Source of the DNA: Nitrososphaeria archaeon
GTDB taxonomy: Archaea; Thermoproteota; Nitrososphaeria; Geothermarchaeales; JDFR-13
Direction: 5' to 3'
Assembly (NCBI GenBank): GCA_027047855.1
Contig: JALTTZ010000005.1
Location: 1 to 38,951, forward strand
DNA: 38,951 nt
The position numbers and the translations under genes are program-made. Positions 15,548-22,084 of the stretch are shown here, piece by piece (positions within the stretch are counted from its first letter, which is position 1; each line of letters opens with the position of its first letter). The notes below the pieces were generated by a model. The model was not told the DNA's origin. It saw nothing but the letters and a program-made list of their open reading frames with translations, and made no database searches.

Positions 15548-17314
15548 AGCGCCTCTAGCGAGCTTTACAGCTATAATGACAGCACAAATACCCATACCTA
15601 CATACCCCAATGTAGATAATGTATAGGGCAGCAAGGGATTATGTAATACAATTACCGAATAACTACTGAAGCTCCACAAGCCGGCTGACGCGATTAAGGA
15701 GAAGACCACAGCGATGACGATAACGATGGGCATACCATCTAAAGTATTGAAGAATCCTTTTTCAACACCACCGTCTTTATACATCATCGGTGCGCTCAAC
15801 TTGATAAATGCTTTATCAATCCATCTAACCAAGAAAGCTAGACGTGTATATATAGGGGCAACTATCCTATCAACATTTACTGATATATAATAGAAAAATT
15901 TAGCAAATCCGAAGAACGCTCTCGCAACATACATCATAACTCCGCCATCGGCAACCTCAACGGGGGGTATATATAACTGTCTAAGTATAATACCTGCGGT
16001 AAAAATAGCGCCCACAAATATAAGCCCTCCACTAAAGAGAAGGAAGGGTGCAAGGGCCGACTTGGCGGCGAAAACACTCTGCCAAGGCTCACGGAGTATC
16101 CATCGATGGAAGATCTCAACATTACCCATTAAGGCGAATAACACGGAGTGGAATACCGTCCCTACTAACAGGAACCAGAAACCAAGGCGCCCGTATGTAT
16201 CGAAAATATCGTCAACAGGCCTAACCGAAAGTCCTGGGGTAATAAGATACATAAGGCCTAAAGCCCCCATACCAAACGCCATCGCGCATATATGGCCGTG
16301 GGAGGGGGTAACCCAGGTACCATGCTCGAACCAGTTTGTCCATGGCCAAGTTTGACTAAGGCCAAATAGCGCTACACCCACAAAACCGAATGACATTATT
16401 CCAGTTATGTGGTAGTATGCTGGCCTATTCTCGACTTCAAGTTCTCTAGCTATTCTATATGACTCTACTATCATTAGGGTAAGTGGGATAACCTCCATAA
16501 CGCTGATTAACCCACCTAGGATTATCCAGAAGGTCGGCGTACCTATCCAAAAATAGTGATGCCCTTGGCCGATTATGCCAGAAGTAGCTGCCAAGATAAC
16601 GTCGTAAAAGACATACTTCTCAACTATAGGTCGAATTCTTTCATCTGGAATCATTAGCATGAGAGCAATACCCACGGCACCAACATAGGCAACCTCCAAT
16701 GCACCTTCGACCCAATAATGAACCGTCCACCATCTGAAGTATTCGCTGAGTGGCACATCAGCAATAAATATGTTCCCGGGGATATATAGGAAGAAGACCA
16801 CGGCTGCACCCATAACCAAAGCCCATATAGGTATGTTCCACTTACTAGGAGGTGGTAGCGTCTTAAGTATTGCAACCGCAAAGATGATGAAACCTAGGAA
16901 GAGAAGTATATCTAGTAACCGCCCCATCTCAACAAACTCTCTTCCTTCAACCAAGAGGGGCTGATCAAAAATCCATATGTTTGTCCCATATTGGAATAAC
17001 GGGAATGTTAGATAAGCCCCAATAACTACTACAAGTAGGAGATATGGCACTAATTTTATCCAGCTTGGGAAGTCCCTCCCACTCAATATAGGAACAAGGT
17101 AGATGACTACTGCAAAAGTAGCTGCGAATAGCCAGAATAAATAGGTATCGAGGTGATAGGCACGGATAACTTGGAAGTTAATTATCCCCGATAACATGTA
17201 TGGATTCAGTATGTAGAATGCCATTAATGCCCCAGCGATCAACTGTACAATAAACAGAATCACGGCTACAGCGACCAATGGTTTAGCCGCCTTTTGACCT
17301 TCATAATCCACCAT
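15536..17314 (-). CDS. norB: Nitric oxide reductase catalytic subunit NorB-like
   Basis: This is a heme-copper-superfamily membrane protein that reduces 2 NO to N2O. In ORF-track numbering H57 (RAYHLDTY), H202, E206 and E210 (HYWVEGALE), H255 and H256 (GQGHHYFWIG) and H342/H344 (SHGHICAM) reproduce the spacing of the Pseudomonas NorB heme and FeB ligands. E277 is also near the expected site. The Glu pair and absence of a Tyr-His cross-link motif argue against an oxygen reductase. At about 592 aa it exceeds classical cNOR NorB (about 470) by a C-terminal extension with roughly two more membrane segments. ATG 17314 follows GAGGTGAG and sits one base after the norC stop. Confidence 0.9.
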   Translation of the reverse strand: MVDYEGQKAAKPLVAVAVILFIVQLIAGALMAFYILNPYMLSGIINFQVIRAYHLDTYLFWLFAATFAVVIYLVPILSGRDFPSWIKLVPYLLLVVVIGAYLTFPLFQYGTNIWIFDQPLLVEGREFVEMGRLLDILLFLGFIIFAVAILKTLPPPSKWNIPIWALVMGAAVVFFLYIPGNIFIADVPLSEYFRWWTVHYWVEGALEVAYVGAVGIALMLMIPDERIRPIVEKYVFYDVILAATSGIIGQGHHYFWIGTPTFWIILGGLISVMEVIPLTLMIVESYRIARELEVENRPAYYHITGIMSFGFVGVALFGLSQTWPWTNWFEHGTWVTPSHGHICAMAFGMGALGLMYLITPGLSVRPVDDIFDTYGRLGFWFLLVGTVFHSVLFALMGNVEIFHRWILREPWQSVFAAKSALAPFLLFSGGLIFVGAIFTAGIILRQLYIPPVEVADGGVMMYVARAFFGFAKFFYYISVNVDRIVAPIYTRLAFLVRWIDKAFIKLSAPMMYKDGGVEKGFFNTLDGMPIVIVIAVVFSLIASAGLWSFSSYSVIVLHNPLLPYTLSTLGYVGMGICAVIIAVKLARGALNK

Positions 17315-17315
17315 G

Positions 17316-17978
17316 CTACTCACCTCTAGATAACCAATAGAAGAAGCTATAAAGTATCAAGGCTGTAAATGCTACAGCTATAAACCAATATACAACCCAT
17401 GCGTCAAAACTTTCAGGCCATCTATCAATATTTGCCTCGAAGGACTGAGAAAATGAGTAGCTATTCTCGGGGCTGGGTGGCCACCCATTTGTATTAATCT
17501 CACTTAAGTACATCAACCAAGCAGTCAAAGCATCCTTCTCGTCATTAGAGAACTGCATAAAAGGCATATAGGTAGGCTTTCCTCCGAACTCTAAAACTTT
17601 TTCCCTAGTCTCAGGATACTTGTTATAATATTCCTCTAGGGACATTCCACTAGGCAAATATCTTCTAACAGCCCCCTCGGTAGGGAAATTAGCTGGATTA
17701 TCTAGGAAAGCCCTAACCCACGCTGGACCATGCTCCTCAAATACTTTAGTGAGATCCGGTGCAAAATATGCTCCATTTCCCACTATAGTATGACAACCCA
17801 TACAGTCATAATCCTGGGCTACCTTCCAACCATCGACAGCAGTTTTTCCTGCATAAACTATGGTAAGGGGATCGGGATTCCTAGGGGGAACGAAGGAAAT
17901 AACCGTCAAAATGATAATAAGGATAATCGAAGCTATAACCATATATTTCCCAATCTTCATCAACGGAATATCAGTCAT
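17316..17978 (-). CDS. norC: NorC-like membrane cytochrome c
   Basis: This is a monoheme c-type cytochrome with an N-terminal anchor (MVIASIILIIILTVISFV). Its heme site CMGCHTIVGNGAYFAPDLTKV is the NorC signature. A methionine in YMPFMQFSNDEKDALTAWL probably serves as axial ligand. A second membrane segment lies at the C-terminus (VYWFIAVAFTALILYSFFYWL), which classical NorC does not have. ATG 17978 follows GGAGGGGG and stands one base after the upstream stop; the ORF-track start at 18002 lies in the preceding gene. The protein passes electrons to NorB on the outer face. Its use implies a heme-attachment system elsewhere in the genome. Confidence 0.87.
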   Translation of the reverse strand: MTDIPLMKIGKYMVIASIILIIILTVISFVPPRNPDPLTIVYAGKTAVDGWKVAQDYDCMGCHTIVGNGAYFAPDLTKVFEEHGPAWVRAFLDNPANFPTEGAVRRYLPSGMSLEEYYNKYPETREKVLEFGGKPTYMPFMQFSNDEKDALTAWLMYLSEINTNGWPPSPENSYSFSQSFEANIDRWPESFDAWVVYWFIAVAFTALILYSFFYWLSRGE

Positions 17979-17979
17979 A

Positions 17980-18495
17980 TCACTTCCCCCTCCTAAGAAC
18001 AAAAACGTAAGCTAGCAAAGCTATAACTAAACCAGCGAGAGCCGCGGACGCAAACAGCAACTCATAAATAGGGGATGCTGGAGCCCCAACCTCCTCCCCC
18101 ACACCAACTTGCTCCGAAGCATATTGCAAAAGTGAAGCCAATGCAGAAGCCTCAGTATTAGTCAATGGAGAGGAAGCCCAAATCCCCTTCATCGTCGGCG
18201 TATCAGGATTCAATAAGTAACTCTCGAGCTTTACCTTGTCACTACCAAACGCAGTATACTCCCCTTTAACAAACACATTACTTAAATCGGGCCCTACACT
18301 TCCCCCCGAAACTTGAAGAGACCTTATAGAGTGGCAGGAGATGCAGGGTGGACCCCCATTCTCAAAGGATTGATCGCCCACGAAGTACGCTAAACCTGTC
18401 TCTACATCCTGGGGATACTGTGAGTAAACGGCTACAGCAGACACACTTAAAGCTAAACATATGAGCATAAACACAAAGAACATGTTCCTAGTCAT
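17980..18495 (-). CDS. Membrane-anchored c-type cytochrome, nor operon
   Basis: This is the first gene of the nor operon, encoding a 171-aa protein. A signal peptide (FFVFMLICLALSVSAVAVYS) is followed by one heme c site CISCHSIRSL (C51, C54, H55), a likely axial methionine in DTPTMKGIW and a C-terminal anchor (LLFASAALAGLVIALLAYVFVL) ending RRGK. It is a separate cytochrome from NorC and may be the electron entry point from a bc-type complex or another donor. The GAACATGTTC palindrome lies both inside its first codons and upstream. ATG 18495 is taken as start; codon 5 is an alternative ATG. Confidence 0.82.
   Translation of the reverse strand: MTRNMFFVFMLICLALSVSAVAVYSQYPQDVETGLAYFVGDQSFENGGPPCISCHSIRSLQVSGGSVGPDLSNVFVKGEYTAFGSDKVKLESYLLNPDTPTMKGIWASSPLTNTEASALASLLQYASEQVGVGEEVGAPASPIYELLFASAALAGLVIALLAYVFVLRRGK
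18478..18487. promoter_or_regulatory. GAACATGTTC palindrome, copy 1 (within codons 3-6)
   Basis: A perfect 10-bp palindrome lies inside the start of the first nor-operon gene. An identical copy lies 59 bp upstream at 18537. Two exact copies so close suggest a binding site for a dimeric regulator such as the divergent bat-type protein. Confidence 0.4.
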
Positions 18496-18536
18496 ACAAT
18501 CAATAAAACATCACGGTGAATACATATCGTTAATAC

Positions 18537-18546
18537 GAACATGTTC
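18537..18546. promoter_or_regulatory. GAACATGTTC palindrome, copy 2, at nor promoter
   Basis: This is a perfect palindrome in the 104-bp divergent region. It sits about 25 bp downstream of a TATA-like GTTTATATCAT (minus strand, about 18558-18568), that is, near the predicted start of nor transcription. A TATA-like CTATATATTTTTAA (about 18564-18577) serves the opposite, leaderless regulator gene at 18600. Confidence 0.5.
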
Positions 18547-18599
18547 AGTAATGATATAAACTTCTATATATTTTTAACGCATAAAGAATAATATTTTGG

Positions 18600-19196
18600 A
18601 TGTACCGTATAATTCACCAACTCCCAAAAGGCTGTTGGGTAGGAGATTTGTCCCGAAAACATCCAAACCTAGAGATCAAAATAATGTCACTAATCAATTT
18701 CGACGGATTCTGCACCGCCCGAGCAGACATAAAAGAGTTAAATAGTGAACACATGAACTACATCAAGAACCACCCAAATGTATATAATGTAAAGACATAC
18801 TCTGAACAAGTATTTAGAAATACCGTTAAAGTCTTATGTAGCTGCCCCTTAACTAGAATATTCGTCAAAACTGGTGCGATACCAACAACACCCGTTGACA
18901 TCTCCTGCGGATACGCAGAATGGGAAGCTCCTCTAGAGGATGACCTCGAAATTATTGAACTAATGAAACAATTAAGAAAGGAAGGGCTAACAGCTATGAT
19001 AAGGAAGATGAAAAGAATGGATTTAACCAAGAGACAAAGGGAAATCTTAATCAAAGCGATCGAAGAAGGATATTATGAATATCCAAGAAAGATAACTTTA
19101 AGCGAGCTGGCTAAAAAACTAAATATGTCCAAGGGAGCATTATCAGATATACTCAAAAGAATAGAGAGTAAGCTAATCAAAGCATACTTCCCATAA
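18600..19196 (+). CDS. Bat-type HTH transcriptional regulator (HTH_10)
   Basis: This is a 198-aa regulator with a C-terminal helix-turn-helix of the bacterio-opsin-activator class: TKRQREILIKAIEEGYYEYPRKITLSELAKKLNMSKGALSDILKRIESKL. The N-terminal sensory part has five cysteines (12, 38, 80, 82, 103), including LCSCPL and ISCGYAEW, that could hold metal, a thiol switch or an NO-sensitive centre. It diverges from the nitric oxide reductase operon, so control of that operon is a reasonable inference. No ribosome-binding site is seen; the ATG lies about 30 bp after a TATA-like element, fitting leaderless translation. Confidence 0.82.
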   Translation: MYRIIHQLPKGCWVGDLSRKHPNLEIKIMSLINFDGFCTARADIKELNSEHMNYIKNHPNVYNVKTYSEQVFRNTVKVLCSCPLTRIFVKTGAIPTTPVDISCGYAEWEAPLEDDLEIIELMKQLRKEGLTAMIRKMKRMDLTKRQREILIKAIEEGYYEYPRKITLSELAKKLNMSKGALSDILKRIESKLIKAYFP

Positions 19197-19213
19197 ATAA
19201 AAAAGAAAGAAAG
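19197..19213 (-). terminator. T-rich terminator after small wHTH gene
   Basis: Read on the minus strand the sequence is CTCTTTCTTTCTTTTTTA-like, directly downstream of the small wHTH gene. It also separates that gene from the convergent bat-type regulator. Confidence 0.35.
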
Positions 19214-19216
19214 AGA

Positions 19217-19396
19217 TTAAGCAGGAGTATAGTAACATCTTTTAGGAGAAATCAGTTTCCCTTCCTTCTTCAACTTACTGATAGCTTTCTGAACCTCCTT
19301 CTTGTCAAGCCCTGTCATCTTGGCAACATCGCCGGGTCGCAGAGGTTTCCCTGCTGACTTAAAGGCCTCAAGAACTTTATCCTCGATAGAACTCAT
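19217..19396 (-). CDS. Small winged-helix DNA-binding protein (not in ORF track)
   Basis: This 59-aa gene fell below the ORF-track cut-off. I read it directly: MSSIEDKVLEAFKSAGKPLR, then PGDVAKMTGLDKKEVQKAIS, then KLKKEGKLISPKRCYYTPA. The helices and the turn (VAKMTGLDKKEVQKAISKLKKEGKL) form a typical compact winged helix of the kind abundant in crenarchaea. An AGGTG site stands six bases before the ATG. It lies 63 bp after the TrmO stop in the same direction and may share its transcript. Target genes are unknown. It could be a general chromatin-like or regulatory factor. Confidence 0.8.
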   Translation of the reverse strand: MSSIEDKVLEAFKSAGKPLRPGDVAKMTGLDKKEVQKAISKLKKEGKLISPKRCYYTPA

Positions 19397-19459
19397 AAAG
19401 ACACCTCTCTTAAAATTATTGCTATATCCTCCCCCTCCTTATAATCCTTTCTATCGAGC

Positions 19460-19966
19460 CTATTTGAGAGGTCCCAGCCAAGGAACCAATTTCTTATAAT
19501 TCAATTCACGATTCTTACGATTCCAGTGCTCCAAGAACCAGCTCGGGACCCGCATATCATTGACATGGTCGTAGTAGTCATATGGCTTTATGTCAAGAAC
19601 AGGCGAATCGGTCCATGCATCAAGACCCCTGACACGAACAATATTATTTTCCACATCAATCAACTCAACAACGGTCAAGCCTATAGCATTGGGTCTATTA
19701 GGTGATCTTGTCGCAAATATCCCTACTAGGGGGGCAGAGGGATCCCCATGGGGATGGCCCACTAACTTAACTTCCCTTTGTCTATCTATAACCCATATGA
19801 TATAAATATGAGAGAAATTCTCTAATCCCTTCAGGCCAACCTTGAACTTATCATACACAAATATCTCAGATACAAATTGAAAACGGCTCACTATGCCACT
19901 AGACTTGTCTTTAGGCAATCCCTTCATTACATAGCCTATGGGTTCAAAACAAAAGCTTTTCTTCAA
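19460..19966 (-). CDS. tsaA: tRNA (t6A37) methyltransferase TrmO (TsaA/YaeB family)
   Basis: This SAM-dependent beta-barrel methyltransferase N6-methylates threonylcarbamoyladenosine 37 in tRNA in characterised homologues. Conserved stretches include CFEPIGYV, LENFSHIYIIWVID, GIFATRSPNRPNAIGLTVV and LDAWTDSPVLDIKPYDYYD, all hallmarks of the UPF0066/TsaA family. Its length (168-172 aa) fits archaeal members, which lack the C-terminal extension of E. coli TrmO. The ORF track starts at GTG 19978. A TTG at 19966 stands four bases after GGTGAG and is preferred, but both are possible. Confidence 0.85.
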   Translation of the reverse strand: MKKSFCFEPIGYVMKGLPKDKSSGIVSRFQFVSEIFVYDKFKVGLKGLENFSHIYIIWVIDRQREVKLVGHPHGDPSAPLVGIFATRSPNRPNAIGLTVVELIDVENNIVRVRGLDAWTDSPVLDIKPYDYYDHVNDMRVPSWFLEHWNRKNRELNYKKLVPWLGPLK

Positions 19967-20048
19967 ACTACTCACCACAAGAATGGTATAGAGACGAAAA
20001 CATACTTAATTAGAATTACTTCGATAACTAAATATTTGTTGATACATA

Positions 20049-20597
20049 ATGGAAGCCAGATACTTAATTATACTTTCAAATAATAGATACTTGCCGATAC
20101 ATAGAAGAAAAATAATGGAACTAATCAGAGTGATAACGGGAGTTAGGGGACGATTAAACATAAGGATAAGCAGAAGGCACATAGAGATAGATATAGAGAC
20201 AAGGGATATAGAAAAAACTATCGAGGAATTAATGAAAGCAGGTTACCACGTGTTGGAATATTCTCCCATTCCCCTACCCCAGCCGAGGCGGGACCCTAGC
20301 TACTTATGTAAATTATTGGAGGAGGAAAGATATTGGGAAGCACATGAAATACTATAGGGCGTTTGGAGAGAAAAGAGGGAGGAGGACCTCAGATGGCTCA
20401 TAATGCTCCTAGTATCCCAAATAAAAATACAAATGGCACAGAATGACGTAGCAATTAACATATTAAGAAGATTACTCTCAAACCCCCCGAATAAGAAAAG
20501 AATATACTATGGAACAATAAGCACAGAATGCTTGATAAATAGAATGGAAAAAAGCATTTACCCACGAGATCTAGATATGTGCTGTATCAAGACATAG
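20049..20597 (+). pseudogene. DUF309-like protein interrupted by in-frame TAG
   Basis: Two ORF-track entries (102 aa and 64 aa) lie in the same frame and are separated only by a TAG at 20355-20357. Together they give a protein of about 182 aa. The second half is the DUF309 domain, whose conserved segment EERYWEAHEIL*GVWREKREED is split exactly where glutamate is usually found. A GAG-to-TAG change would explain it. The frame stays open for 79 codons beyond, and the rest of the domain (ILRRLLSNPP) is intact. TAG is an ordinary stop for several genes here, so a recent nonsense mutation or a sequencing error is likelier than recoding. The N-terminal 80 residues are not recognised. Confidence 0.7.
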
Positions 20598-21044
20598 CTA
20601 TGGAGGAACGTACATAACGATATAATATTTGCCCGACTCGTCCCGCTCCAAACCCAGCAAATAAGAGTATCTGAATTTAACAACCTCGGTATCCACTCTA
20701 AGCAGCATGGTTAATAACCTACTAAGAAAAGGTAAGTGTCCCACTATCATAACCTCATATTCCAGCTCAATCAATTCATTATATGTAGGCATTGGGTCAT
20801 CAAGTGGATTAAGACCAGGCCGCTCAACAAGTTTATTGCAACCGATATGTCTCGCTAAAATTTCTGCAGTCATCTTGGCCCTGGCCTTCCCACTATGCCA
20901 AATCTCCCTAACCTTAACCCCTAGCTCCACCGCCTTCCTAGCCACCGCTTCCGTCTCCTTTATACCCTCCCCAGTGAGTCTACGCTCAGGGTCAACCTCC
21001 TTTGGATAAGCCTTACCATGCTGAACCAAGTAAAGCATCGGCAT
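20598..21044 (-). CDS. sixA: SixA-like histidine phosphatase
   Basis: This is a small phosphoglycerate-mutase-superfamily phosphatase. The catalytic histidine lies in YLVQHGKAYP, the second conserved arginine region in IWHSGKARAKMTAEIL, and the second histidine in MIVGHLPFLSRLL. The size (148 aa) and HGKA motif match SixA-type phosphohistidine phosphatases. The ORF track adds hydrophobic residues (FIIII) from an AT-rich leader. ATG 21044, just before PMLYLVQHG, suits the TATA-like TTATAAAATT (about 21076-21085) some 35 bp upstream. It meets the DUF309-like gene stop to stop with no gap. Substrate is unknown. Confidence 0.8.
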   Translation of the reverse strand: MPMLYLVQHGKAYPKEVDPERRLTGEGIKETEAVARKAVELGVKVREIWHSGKARAKMTAEILARHIGCNKLVERPGLNPLDDPMPTYNELIELEYEVMIVGHLPFLSRLLTMLLRVDTEVVKFRYSYLLGLERDESGKYYIVMYVPP

Positions 21045-21135
21045 AATGATAATAATAAATATCATCAAACAAAAAAATTTTATAAAGTGGGACGATAGCT
21101 ACGTGAACTAGCCAAAACTAGGTAGTGATCAAAAT

Positions 21136-21972
21136 ATGCACATAAGAAATGTTAGAGAAGAGGACAAGGAATACATTTTCAGTTGGCTCAAAAACATATG
21201 GAGCGGCAGAGACTATATTCCCCATATATGGGAGAGATGGATTCGAGAGGGGGAGTTTCTAGCAATATGCAACAACAGAGATAAACCCATAGCTATATGG
21301 CATATAAGATGGTTACCCAATGGAATTGCATGGTTTGAGGGCATGAGGGTAAAACCAGAATACCAAGGAAAGGGTCTGGCGAAAATTGCTAACAAGCACT
21401 CAATAGAATTAGCAAAAAAGAAAGGATACAAACTTGCCATGCTAATTACAATGATAGATAACATACCAGCACAAAAAAGCTTGGAAAAATTTGGTTTCAA
21501 AAGAGTAGCCGCATACACTATGACTAAAATTAAAAACGAAGTTACTGAACATGATGATTATTCCGTAGAAACACTTACATGGCAGAAATTTAAGGAAATA
21601 GCAGTGGGCATTGAAATTAATAACTACATAATGGCATCCAAAGACAGCCCTTGGATATTTTTGCCAATAGATGAAAGTCGATTCAATGAAATACCACCCA
21701 AAAAGAGAATATCAGTAAATAATAATGCAGTTGCGATAATCGGGAATACAATAAAAATAGGTAAAGAGAAATATACCTACGTAAGGTATTTAGACGCAAG
21801 AAACGACTCCAGTTTACACAATATTATTACTATTATATCTAAAAACAAAACAGAACATACTGATGGTATCTTCATATATTTGCCCAATTATGACCAATTA
21901 ATTAGAATAGCCTCAGGAATTTTGAAGATAGATATTAAAGAAACATTCCTCGTATACTCAATCATAATATAA
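21136..21972 (+). CDS. GNAT-family N-acetyltransferase with C-terminal domain
   Basis: The N-terminal half (about 1-140) is a GNAT fold. MHIRNVREEDKEYIFSWLK opens it, EGMRVKPEYQGKGLAKIANKHSIELAKKKGY contains the acetyl-CoA pyrophosphate-binding QGKGLA, and DNIPAQKSLEKFGFKR closes it. The C-terminal 130 residues (ISKNKTEHTDGIFIYLPNYDQLIR) look like a second, degenerate acyltransferase-like domain. It stands alone, divergent from sixA, in AT-rich surroundings. The acceptor substrate cannot be told from sequence. Confidence 0.8.
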   Translation: MHIRNVREEDKEYIFSWLKNIWSGRDYIPHIWERWIREGEFLAICNNRDKPIAIWHIRWLPNGIAWFEGMRVKPEYQGKGLAKIANKHSIELAKKKGYKLAMLITMIDNIPAQKSLEKFGFKRVAAYTMTKIKNEVTEHDDYSVETLTWQKFKEIAVGIEINNYIMASKDSPWIFLPIDESRFNEIPPKKRISVNNNAVAIIGNTIKIGKEKYTYVRYLDARNDSSLHNIITIISKNKTEHTDGIFIYLPNYDQLIRIASGILKIDIKETFLVYSIII

Positions 21973-22084
21973 AACGTAAGTATTATACCTCTCTATCGAC
22001 ACAAGCCATTATAGAAAATATCTAAATATATATCTTTATAGTAAACCTTCAATTAATTTATTGTATCGCAGTGGTGACCTACCT

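Noticed and set aside
15536-17314. Cytochrome c oxidase subunit I
   Set aside because: The HYWVEGALE and GQGHHYFWIG motifs and a NorC partner instead of a CuA subunit identify a nitric oxide reductase.
20355-20357. TAG recoding as pyrrolysine, supported by a second in-frame TAG near 38440
   Set aside because: TAG is the normal stop of several intact genes here (livM, the crotonase gene, norC, sufB), no pyl genes are seen, and the second TAG lies in a frame that is also shifted. Nonsense mutation is simpler.
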